A stretch of 5,892 bases of DNA, taken from JAJRRA01 sp048636595. Its GTDB lineage: Bacteria > Pseudomonadota > Gammaproteobacteria > Xanthomonadales > SZUA-36. Under the pieces are notes generated by a model. The model had not been told where the DNA came from. It made no database searches and saw only the letters and a list, made by a program, of their open reading frames with translations. This document shows, piece by piece, positions 1-5,892 of this stretch. Where the stretch lies: the NCBI GenBank assembly GCA_048636595.1, contig JAIVWI010000180.1:1-5892 (forward strand), given 5' to 3'. Within the stretch, counting starts at the first letter, position 1. Each line of letters begins with the position of its first letter. A program made the position numbers and the translations under genes.

Positions 1-2029
1 TGGCGCCCAGGTTACGGGACTCGGAGTCGTATTGGACGTTACTGGACAGGACGAGGTCCGGAGTGAAGGCGTAGACCACCTTGAACCGCCACAGATCGAG
101 TGTGAAATCCCCCTCGGGAAGTTTCCCGATGTCCCTCTCGGCTCGCAGTTCGAGTTGAAGGTGACCCGCTGGCGTGGTGTACGTGGCGAATCCTTCCACC
201 TGGGTCATCGAACCGGAATAGAAATCACCGAACCAAACCGATGCGCCAAGCTGCCATGCACGGAAGTTGGATGTACTGCCCTCGACCCGGTAGCGCGTGA
301 AATTGTAGTCGCCGGCAGGGATGATGACGCCTTCCGCGATCTCGAAATCTTCATCGAGCCGTTCGAACTCCGGCATGATATTGGCTTCGATGTGTGCACC
401 GGACTGGGTCCGTGCATTGAACGGTGCGGTGAAAATCCGCCACGACTGGGTGCGTCCATGTTCGTCCTGGATGTAGCGCGGGAAGAATTCAAAAAAGAAC
501 TGACGCACCCAGCTGAATTTTTCACCCTGTGGGCGTGGCTGGTAGGAAAAGCCTGTCTGATACCAAAGCGTGCCCGGGCGGGGCAGGAAACCCAGGGCAG
601 GGTCGAGCCCGCTGCCAAATTTCTTGACGATTGCGAACGCATCCCAGAGGTCGTTGGGGTAGTCCACTTTAAAGCCCCAGCCGGAGCGACTGCCTTCGGG
701 GGTATCCCCGCGGCTTGCCGCGGCCCAGCCTCCCACCGAGAAGTTCTTGTCTCCCCCAAGGCTGGACGTGCGCCACAGCCAGTCGACGCCACCCAGTGAA
801 TTATCGCGTTGGCCTTCAGGGTCACCATCGGTGGCAATGGCGCCCAGCGTCAGGTGTTCATTCACGTCGTAAGTGACCCGGCCGGAGAAGAGTTTCGTTT
901 TTTCCGTGAACTCCGTCTGGTCTGCCTGCACGGCCAGCGCCGCCATTCCCCAGCGGCCTACCCGGCCGAGCAGTTTCACCCCGCCGAGCAGGGGAACCTT
1001 CTCACCCTCGTACAAGCCGACCCTGCGCGAAAAGAAGGGAATGAAATCGTGACCGAGACCGACCCCGAATTCAAAGATATCCGAGCCCTCCAGGAAAAAC
1101 ATGCGTTTTTCCGGAAAGAAAAGGGGGAAGCGGGTGAGGTTAACCTGGCGGCTATCAACTTCGGTCTCGGCGAAATCCGGGTTGATGGTGAGGTAGCCCG
1201 TGAGATCACCGGTAATGTTCCAGGCCAGGTCTCCTCCGGCTTCGCCACCAAACGATTGCTCGTCGTTATCGTAATCTTTTTCATAGCGCAGCAGGCCGTA
1301 CGGAGTGATGGACAGGCCCAGGCCCTGACGCAGGCCGCCGACGCCAGCCATGCGCCCTGCCCGCTGCAGGTCGAAGAAATGTGCGTTAAGCGTGGTGCCA
1401 CTCCAACGCAGGGTGGTCAGGGCCCGCGCGACATAACGCTGGACATTGAAGCCCCACTGATCCTGCCCCCAGGGGAAGCGGAGCGTCTGCGCCGGGATGC
1501 GAATCTCGACAGTCCAGCCACTGTCGGTGCGCCGGGTGGCAGCATCCCAGATCCCGTCCCAGTCTGTAGACATCGCTTCCGGGCCGGAAATGAGCCCATC
1601 CGTACGCGCAGCTGCCGCATTAATCTGGAAGTAGTAGCCGCGCCGCCCCTCGGTGGTCGGATCCAGCACCACTGCAACCGAATCATCGCGGCCCTGATCG
1701 CCGTCGCGTTGCATGGTATGAATCGCAATCCGGGAAGGTTCGGGATCGCGGCAGGTGAACGCGATGTAGAGCGCGCTGCTGTCCACAAGTATCCGCACCT
1801 CTGTTGTAAACGGAGTGGCGCCACCCGGCTGCGGATCCTGCTGGGTCAGGTCCGCGATTACACCCGTCTGTTGCCAGGCAGGCTCATCAAGTATCCCGTC
1901 CAGGCGGATTGCTTGTTCCGTAGAACCTGCTTCAACCGTTTCCGCTGCGGCATCGGGAGCAAAAACCACAACGAGAACGGCAATGAGCAGCGTGAATATA
2001 CGGAGAAACGCCAACAGAGCTCTGAACAT
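1..2029 (-). CDS. CBM9-like / DUF5916 predicted outer-membrane beta-barrel protein (3' end outside window)
   Basis: Reading the minus strand from the ATG at 2029 gives 676 uninterrupted codons to the window edge. Residues 1-29 form a signal peptide: a basic start (MFRALLAFLR), a hydrophobic core, and probable cleavage after APDAAA. A CBM9-like beta-sandwich follows at about 40-225, with LDGILDEPAW (43-52), RRGYYFQIN and GWTVEIRIP (171-179) as landmarks. The DUF5916 region starts near 235 and shows its hallmark NPDFAETEVD (283-292) then FFPEKRMFFLEGSDIF (304-319), and later LDPALGFLPRPG (475-486). The alternating aromatic, strand-rich remainder fits a beta-barrel. Relatives are somewhat longer, and the visible end (NVQYDSESRNLGA) resembles their penultimate strand, so little is missing. 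An in-frame TGA five codons upstream of the ATG fixes the start; no clear Shine-Dalgarno is visible. Role in the cell is unknown; carbohydrate or peptide handling at the outer membrane is only an inference. It may be co-transcribed with the TolB/TPR gene upstream. Confidence 0.92.
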   Translation of the reverse strand, partial: MFRALLAFLRIFTLLIAVLVVVFAPDAAAETVEAGSTEQAIRLDGILDEPAWQQTGVIADLTQQDPQPGGATPFTTEVRILVDSSALYIAFTCRDPEPSRIAIHTMQRDGDQGRDDSVAVVLDPTTEGRRGYYFQINAAAARTDGLISGPEAMSTDWDGIWDAATRRTDSGWTVEIRIPAQTLRFPWGQDQWGFNVQRYVARALTTLRWSGTTLNAHFFDLQRAGRMAGVGGLRQGLGLSITPYGLLRYEKDYDNDEQSFGGEAGGDLAWNITGDLTGYLTINPDFAETEVDSRQVNLTRFPLFFPEKRMFFLEGSDIFEFGVGLGHDFIPFFSRRVGLYEGEKVPLLGGVKLLGRVGRWGMAALAVQADQTEFTEKTKLFSGRVTYDVNEHLTLGAIATDGDPEGQRDNSLGGVDWLWRTSSLGGDKNFSVGGWAAASRGDTPEGSRSGWGFKVDYPNDLWDAFAIVKKFGSGLDPALGFLPRPGTLWYQTGFSYQPRPQGEKFSWVRQFFFEFFPRYIQDEHGRTQSWRIFTAPFNARTQSGAHIEANIMPEFERLDEDFEIAEGVIIPAGDYNFTRYRVEGSTSNFRAWQLGASVWFGDFYSGSMTQVEGFATYTTPAGHLQLELRAERDIGKLPEGDFTLDLWRFKVVYAFTPDLVLSSNVQYDSESRNLGA

Positions 2030-2125
2030 GAGTGCTGGATATCATGAAACGAAAGAGCTGCTCTTGACCGAAGTCTACCTGACGCAAATCTTTCCAGACG
2101 AAGGCAAACCCACACCCGCAAGCGT

Positions 2126-3697
2126 CTACTCCGGCAATGAATCGATAATTTTCCGGTAACGCGGGTGGTCGCGCAGGGAATCCAGTTCGGAGTCGTTTTC
2201 AATCCAACTGCGCGACTGAATCGAGTTCTCCAGCAAATCCAGCGATCTGTCTGTTTCGCCAATCGTGGCAAAGAAGCAGGCCGTGTTGTAGCGCGTCGAT
2301 GCATCGCCGGGGGACAGGGCCAGGGCGCGCTCTGCCCATTCTATGGCGCGGTCCGTTTCGCCCAGTGTTGCCAGCCCGCTGGTTCCCAGGTAATAGGCCC
2401 GGGGATTGTCGGGGTAATCTTCGAGATGCCGCTTTACCCGTTCAATACCCAATTGCGCAACGTGTCTGGCCCCCGCCTCATCACCCTCCATATCATAGCC
2501 CTGGATGGCCATCAGGGGGCTTTCCCAATTTTCGGGGTCGAGTTCAGTCGCTTTGGCGTAATATTCACGGGCCTTGTTCAGCCGTCCCTTCAAGTGCGCG
2601 GCCCGGCCGCAATAGTGGTAGGCGCGGGCCAGCCGGGGGTCAATTTCCAGCGCCTTGAAGAAGTCACTTTCCGCCTCTGAATAATCCAGCTTCGCCAAGC
2701 GGCTGAACCCACGCGCCATATAACTTTCCGCGCGTTCGGGCGCGAGTTTCAATGCCTGCGCCGCGGCATCTTCAGATATTTGGCGGGCATCGTCCCCCCC
2801 GGAATTGAAAAGGGCCTGCTCGGCACTGATTTCGGCGAGCCCGATCCATGCACGCACGAAAAGCGGATCAAGTTCGACCGCCTTTTGAAACAAAGAGATG
2901 GCGCGCGTACTGTCTTGCGAAACCATGGTCATCATGTAACCCCGTGCGCGCAGAAAGTACTCATAAGCCTTCGCATTCCTCGTTGTCGGGTCAGACCTGA
3001 CACCGGCGCCCAGCTTCAGTTTGAGCACTTCGAGGATGCGGGCCGCGATGTCGTCCTGTATGGCGAAAATATCGTCAAGTTCGCGATCATAAGTATCGGA
3101 CCACAGGTGCGAATCGGTGGCCACTTCGATCAACTGGGCGGTTATTCGCACCTTGTTGCCGGATTTGCGTACGCTGCCTTCCAGCACGTGCGCCACGTGC
3201 AACTTCTCACTCACCGCCGCGAGGTCGAGATCTTTGCCCTTGAAGGCAAAACAGGAAGTGCGCGAAGCAACCCGCAGATCGGGAATACTCGTGAGTACGT
3301 TCAACAATTCCTCGGTAAGCCCGTCGCAGAAATGTTCCTGATCACGCTCAGCACTGAAATCCGGAAATGGCAATACCGCTATGGACTGACCACCGTTGTG
3401 GCCCGGGGCCGTAGCCGGTTCAACGGCCTTTTTTGCTGCCGTGATATTCTGATCATGTTCAGCTTCACCGGTGCGTTGAATACCCTCAGGGGTGACATCG
3501 AAAACCCAGGCCAGCACCAGCGCCACCGGAAAGCCCATGGCCAGCAGGCCCAGGGCCAGGGTAATCGACCAGTCGGGCAGACCCAGGGCTGGAAATATCA
3601 CGTCGGCAAGCTGTAAAACCACCCATGCGATCACCAGATAAGCGATGCCTACCTTGATGACGTGACGTTTGCCCAGATCACGGAAGAACCCTTTCAT
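2126..3697 (-). CDS. Membrane-anchored TolB-like domain / tetratricopeptide repeat protein
   Basis: A complete 523-residue protein. A short basic N-terminus (MKGFFRDLGKRHVIK) precedes two hydrophobic helices at about 13-35 and 43-66, ending in the family-typical AWVFDVTPEGIQRT. A linker of about 35 residues leads to a TolB/FlgO-like alpha/beta domain at about 105-225, with SIAVLPFPDFS, FCDGLTEELLNVL, LEGSVRKSGNKVRITAQL and HLWSDTYDREL. The rest is TPR helices: clear repeats near 241-281, 321-354, 357-390, 441-474 and 475-505, several ending in the (L/I)DP or LSP turn (AVELDP, ALEIDP, ATELDP, ALALSP). The end, DSLRDHPRYRKIIDSL, is typical of TolB-TPR proteins. These modules often follow a winged-helix or adenylate-cyclase domain; neither is present. 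The positive-inside rule would put the TolB and TPR part in the cytoplasm, acting as a protein-interaction scaffold (inference). The start matches the family N-terminus; a -10 box lies unusually close to it. The DUF5916 gene follows 96 nt downstream. Confidence 0.92.
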   Translation of the reverse strand: MKGFFRDLGKRHVIKVGIAYLVIAWVVLQLADVIFPALGLPDWSITLALGLLAMGFPVALVLAWVFDVTPEGIQRTGEAEHDQNITAAKKAVEPATAPGHNGGQSIAVLPFPDFSAERDQEHFCDGLTEELLNVLTSIPDLRVASRTSCFAFKGKDLDLAAVSEKLHVAHVLEGSVRKSGNKVRITAQLIEVATDSHLWSDTYDRELDDIFAIQDDIAARILEVLKLKLGAGVRSDPTTRNAKAYEYFLRARGYMMTMVSQDSTRAISLFQKAVELDPLFVRAWIGLAEISAEQALFNSGGDDARQISEDAAAQALKLAPERAESYMARGFSRLAKLDYSEAESDFFKALEIDPRLARAYHYCGRAAHLKGRLNKAREYYAKATELDPENWESPLMAIQGYDMEGDEAGARHVAQLGIERVKRHLEDYPDNPRAYYLGTSGLATLGETDRAIEWAERALALSPGDASTRYNTACFFATIGETDRSLDLLENSIQSRSWIENDSELDSLRDHPRYRKIIDSLPE

Positions 3698-3703
3698 TTA
3701 CGC

Positions 3704-3709
3704 ATTATA
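3704..3709 (-). promoter_or_regulatory. Consensus -10 box immediately upstream of the TolB/TPR gene
   Basis: The minus strand reads TATAAT, a perfect sigma-70 -10 hexamer, at 3709-3704. Only six bases (GCGTAA) separate it from the ATG at 3697, so transcription would start at or next to the start codon. Candidate -35 sequences 15 to 17 bases upstream (TGTTTT, GTGTTT or GGTGTT) match poorly. No Shine-Dalgarno fits between the box and the ATG. The hexamer is directly visible; promoter activity is inferred. Confidence 0.5.
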
Positions 3710-3716
3710 GGGAAAT

Positions 3717-3747
3717 TTGCATAAAAAACACCGAGATCGGCTAAAAT
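3717..3747 (+). promoter_or_regulatory. ada: Possible weak promoter for ada
   Basis: TTGCAT at 3717-3722 and TAAAAT at 3742-3747 resemble -35 and -10 boxes, but the 19-base spacer is longer than the optimum of 17. The -35 lies within ten bases of the opposing -10 box of the TolB/TPR gene, so the two divergent promoters could compete for polymerase. I found no match to the E. coli methyl-Ada binding site (AAT, six bases, GCAA) in 3698-3790, so inducible control by Ada is not supported by that motif. Confidence 0.3.
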
Positions 3748-3790
3748 TTCACACACGAAGATTGGCAATTTAAAACAGGCGTAAATCAGC

Positions 3791-4810
3791 ATGGCATCAG
3801 AAACACCGAAGCAGGACCAGGCGCTTCTTATCGCCGACACTGCCAGCGGCATCTTCTGCCGGCCGGGTTGTTCGTCAGGCAGTACCGGTAACAAACAGCA
3901 GCGAGAGTTCGAATCCGCCCGTGAAGCCCTGGCCGCCGGGTTCCGGCCTTGCGCCAGGTGCAAACCGCTGCAATCCAGCACGGAAGATCCATCCTGGCTG
4001 GATGCCCTGATGGATGCGGTTGATAAGGATCCTGCAAGGCGCTGGCACGATCAGGACCTCAATGGCAAGAGCATGGATGCTCCAGCCGTCAGGCGATGGT
4101 TCATCGCAAACCACGGGCTGACATTCCATGCTTACACACGCCTGAGGCGCCTGGGACTGGCGCTGCGCCAGATTCAGCACGGCGCACCTGTTACTGAAAC
4201 TGTGGTTGCCCTTGGTTATGATTCGGAAAGTGGCTATCGCGAAGCGTTTAGCCAGGTGTTTGGCAATCCTCCATCAGCCGTGGACCGCGAATCCTGTATC
4301 TGGATCAACCGGGTTGCCACACCGCTGGGCTCGATGATCATGGGTGTATCGGATCAGGGTTTGTGCCTGCTGGAGTTTGCCGAACGACGCATGCTGGACA
4401 CGCAACTCAAACGCTTGAGGCAGAGAATGGGCCGCGTGTTCCTGCCGGGTGATCACCCCTTGATGCAGCAGGTGAAGACCGAACTGGATGATTACTTCGA
4501 CAACAACCTGCAGCAATTCACCACGCCCATCGAGGCTCCGGGGACGGAGTTCCAGGAGTCGGTCTGGCAGGCGCTGCTGCGCATTCCTTACGGTGAAATG
4601 CGCAGTTACGCCGCCATCGCTGAAGAAATCGGTCTGCCCACCGCAGTGCGGGCCGTCGGGCGCGCCAACGGCGACAATCGCATCGCCATCATCATTCCCT
4701 GTCACCGTGTGGTCGGCTCCGACGGCGAACTCACCGGTTACGGCGGCGGCCTGTGGCGCAAAAAATACCTGCTCTCACTGGAGCAGGCGCAATCCTTCCA
4801 CCTATCCTGA
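3791..4810 (+). CDS. ada: Ada-type bifunctional regulator / methylated-DNA-protein-cysteine methyltransferase
   Basis: A 339-residue three-domain alkylation-repair protein. Residues 12-60 are the Ada zinc-binding domain: GIFCRPGC supplies Cys23 and Cys27, and FRPCARC supplies Cys54 and Cys57. Cys23 aligns with E. coli Cys38, which takes methyl groups from DNA phosphotriesters. Residues about 66-160 form an AraC-type DNA-binding region (AVRRWFIANHGLTFHAYTRL, then ETVVALGYDSESGYREAFSQVFG). Residues about 175-335 are the O6-alkylguanine methyltransferase domain, with FQESVWQALLRIPYGE, AVRAVGRANG and IIPCHRVVG, where Cys304 is the suicide methyl acceptor. An in-frame TAA at 3782-3784 fixes the start, so the N-terminus is truly about 15 residues shorter than in E. 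coli Ada and lacks the usual RDxxxDGxF stretch. The Shine-Dalgarno is weak. The gene diverges from the TolB/TPR gene, and its TGA abuts the repeat array. Direct repair of methylated DNA is near certain from the motifs; a regulatory role is by family. Confidence 0.94.
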   Translation: MASETPKQDQALLIADTASGIFCRPGCSSGSTGNKQQREFESAREALAAGFRPCARCKPLQSSTEDPSWLDALMDAVDKDPARRWHDQDLNGKSMDAPAVRRWFIANHGLTFHAYTRLRRLGLALRQIQHGAPVTETVVALGYDSESGYREAFSQVFGNPPSAVDRESCIWINRVATPLGSMIMGVSDQGLCLLEFAERRMLDTQLKRLRQRMGRVFLPGDHPLMQQVKTELDDYFDNNLQQFTTPIEAPGTEFQESVWQALLRIPYGEMRSYAAIAEEIGLPTAVRAVGRANGDNRIAIIIPCHRVVGSDGELTGYGGGLWRKKYLLSLEQAQSFHLS

Positions 4811-4982
4811 TGTAAGAGGTCGCTTGCGGCCGAAAGGCTGGTCGCGCCCAAGGACGCTCCTACAAAAACTGTAAGAGGTCGCTTGCGGCCGAAAGGCTGG
4901 TCGCGCCCAAGGACGCTCCTACAAGAACTGTAAGAGGTCGCTTGCGGCCGAAAGGCTGGTCGCGCCCAAGGACGCTCCTACA
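4811..4982. repeat. Tandem array of three 59-bp REPIN-like units (inverted REP doublets)
   Basis: Units start at 4811, 4870 and 4929, an exact 59-base period. The first 54 bases are identical in all three; only the five-base linker changes (AAAAC, then AGAAC), and the third unit ends at 4982. Each unit holds two 23-base arms in inverted orientation, in unit 1 at 4811-4833 and 4842-4864, separated by AAGGCTGG. Arm A reversed onto arm B matches at 15 of 23 positions. Arm A contains GGTCGC-TT-GCGGCC (4818-4831), a six-pair stem with one T.G wobble and a TT loop. Arm B read on the minus strand contains GCGTCC-TT-GGGCGC (4857-4844), again with one T.G wobble and a TT loop. Both arms carry a GTAA or GTAG head before the stem, as in REP elements mobilised by RAYT (TnpA-REP) transposases. 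No transposase is encoded here. The array fills the ada-murA gap and could form hairpins in transcripts. Confidence 0.85.
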
Positions 4983-5026
4983 GCTAAGCCATATAGCGGG
5001 ATAACAATTCAACACAAGGGTGGAAA
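4983..5026 (+). promoter_or_regulatory. murA: Leader and ribosome binding site of murA
   Basis: This 44-base stretch lies between the last repeat unit and the murA ATG. AAGGGTGG at 5016-5023 is a reasonable Shine-Dalgarno, ending three bases before the ATG at 5027, and supports that start. AT-rich elements (ATATAG at 4991-4996, GATAACAAT at 5000-5008) could hold a -10 box, but any -35 would have to fall inside the third repeat unit and none matches well. Whether murA has its own promoter here is unresolved. Confidence 0.5.
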
Positions 5027-5892
5027 ATGGACGTAATCGTCATCAATGGCGGCAAGGCTTTGGCAGGTACTGTGGCAACCAGCGGCGCGAAAAATGCGGC
5101 GCTGCCGTTGCTGTTTTCCTCACTGCTCGCTGAAGGCGTACACACATTCAACAATGTGCCGCAACTGAACGACATCGACTCCACGGAACTGCTTCTCAAT
5201 CACCTCAATTGTGCAACCCGGAGGGTTGGAAACCAGTTAAAGGTCGTCGTAAACAGGCCCGGCAGCTTCGTCGCCCCGTATGACATCGTCCGTAAAATGC
5301 GCGCCAGCATCCTCTGCCTGGGTCCCTTGCTGGCCCGTTATGGCAGGGCGAAGGTGAGCCTGCCTGGAGGCTGTGCAATTGGCTCCCGCCCGATCAATTT
5401 GCACATTGAACCCTTGCTTCAACTCGGCGCCGATATCGAGATCGAAAATGGCTACGTGATTGCGCAAGCCAGTAAACTGGTGGGTGAGCGCATCGTATTC
5501 GAAAAAGTCACGGTGGGCGGCACCGAAAATATCATGATGGCGGCGACGCTTGCCCGTGGGACCACGGTGCTTGAGAATGCGGCCATGGAGCCGGAAATTG
5601 CCGATCTTGCCCATTGCCTGAGGAAAATGGGCGCCCGGATTGAAGGTGAAGGCAGCAGCGTAATCACCATCGAAGGTGTCGATGAACTTCATCCCTGTGA
5701 ACACACAGTGATACCTGACCGGATTGAAGCGGGGACCTTGCTGATATCCGGGGCCATCACGGGGGGCGATGTCCGGGTTGAGCGGTGTGTTCCCGGCGAC
5801 ATCCAGGCACTGATCATGAAAATGCGTGAAAGCGGATTTGATCTTGAAACCGGTGAAGACTGGGTGCGGGTCAAGCCCTGCGATGAATGGAC
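5027..5892 (+). CDS. murA: UDP-N-acetylglucosamine 1-carboxyvinyltransferase MurA (3' end outside window)
   Basis: MurA transfers enolpyruvate from PEP to UDP-GlcNAc in the cytoplasm, the first committed step of peptidoglycan synthesis. The window shows 288 complete codons of the roughly 420 usual for the family, covering the N-terminal lobe and part of the second. Landmarks: SGAKNAALPLLF with Lys22 and Asn23 at the E. coli positions; YDIVRKMRASILCLGP with Arg92; and the loop SLPGGCAIGSRP with Cys116, equivalent to E. coli Cys115, the residue alkylated by fosfomycin. Later GGTENIMMAATLARGTT, ENAAMEPEIADLA and PDRIEAGT follow the family closely. Residues 61-78 (NCATRRVGNQLKVVV region) depart from the usual LGAKVER-type sequence. 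The catalytic Asp near E. coli 305 is off the edge. The start is backed by a Shine-Dalgarno. Gammaproteobacterial murA often follows a bolA/ibaG-type gene; here ada and a repeat array precede it. A second murA elsewhere in the genome cannot be excluded. Confidence 0.96.
   Translation, partial: MDVIVINGGKALAGTVATSGAKNAALPLLFSSLLAEGVHTFNNVPQLNDIDSTELLLNHLNCATRRVGNQLKVVVNRPGSFVAPYDIVRKMRASILCLGPLLARYGRAKVSLPGGCAIGSRPINLHIEPLLQLGADIEIENGYVIAQASKLVGERIVFEKVTVGGTENIMMAATLARGTTVLENAAMEPEIADLAHCLRKMGARIEGEGSSVITIEGVDELHPCEHTVIPDRIEAGTLLISGAITGGDVRVERCVPGDIQALIMKMRESGFDLETGEDWVRVKPCDEW

Noticed and set aside
32..2047. Long plus-strand open frames (32-799 and 809-2047) opposite the DUF5916 gene
   Set aside because: Their translations show no recognisable domain, whereas the minus strand carries a continuous 676-codon frame with signal peptide, CBM9-like and DUF5916 motifs. 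They are antisense shadows of a GC-rich gene.
2053..2065. Small hairpin AAGAG-CTG-CTCTT in the gap between the TolB/TPR and DUF5916 genes
   Set aside because: A five-pair AT-containing stem without a proper U-tract is too weak to call a terminator, so co-transcription stays possible.
205..2304. Several shorter minus-strand frames (205-837, 976-1401, 1417-1824, 1858-2304)
   Set aside because: All lie in one alternate frame of the DUF5916 gene and its upstream gap and read as low-information Arg/Ser/Ala-rich sequence. They are not pieces of a broken gene.
3694..3981. A 95-codon minus-strand frame whose stop overlaps the TolB/TPR start (ATGA)
   Set aside because: The overlap looks like translational coupling, but most of the frame is antisense to the well-supported Ada zinc domain and the product resembles nothing known.
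4488..4874. Plus-strand frame overlapping the end of ada and entering the repeats
   Set aside because: It is an alternate-frame shadow of the Ada methyltransferase domain. Its translation has no family features and runs into the repeat DNA.
4811..4982. CRISPR array
   Set aside because: The 54-base identical part is too long for a CRISPR repeat and the variable linkers are only five bases, too short for spacers. The internal inverted arms fit REP elements.
4994..5019. Lac-operator-like string (GGATAACAATT preceded by AGCG) before murA
   Set aside because: Only the right half-site resembles lacO1, with one inserted G. The matching left half (AATTGTGAG) is absent, no LacI-type gene is visible, and murA is not a sugar-utilisation gene. 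Most likely coincidence.

Overview
The window looks like chromosomal DNA of a moderately GC-rich Gammaproteobacterium. The pointers are an Ada-type alkylation-repair protein, a MurA close to the E. coli enzyme, a DUF5916 outer-membrane protein, and REP-type palindromes with the TGTAGGAGCG head seen in pseudomonad/xanthomonad-like genomes. Genus cannot be fixed from this sequence alone.

Layout. Positions 1-3697 hold two minus-strand genes. The promoter-proximal one (2126-3697) encodes a 523-residue inner-membrane protein with two N-terminal transmembrane helices, a TolB/FlgO-like domain and tetratricopeptide repeats. After a 96-nt gap comes a secreted CBM9-like/DUF5916 predicted outer-membrane beta-barrel protein (1-2029), which runs off the left edge after 676 visible codons. 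A compact 93-nt divergent intergenic region (3698-3790) separates them from a plus-strand ada gene (3791-4810).

Directly at the ada stop codon starts a tandem array of three near-identical 59-bp units (4811-4982). Each unit is a pair of inverted REP elements, a REPIN-like structure. A 44-nt leader with a Shine-Dalgarno sequence follows, then murA (5027 to the right edge, 288 complete codons visible).

How the genes relate. The TolB/TPR and DUF5916 genes share strand and are close enough to be co-transcribed, which would pair an inner-membrane scaffold-like protein with an envelope protein; no function is established for the pair. Ada (methyl-adduct repair and sensing) and MurA (first committed step of peptidoglycan synthesis) are not functionally linked. 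The REPIN array sits between them and may act as a transcript boundary. The features most worth a second look are the triple REPIN array and a perfect TATAAT placed six bases before the TolB/TPR start codon, which suggests a leaderless transcript. I see no clear sign of a wholly new system: the genes belong to recognisable families.
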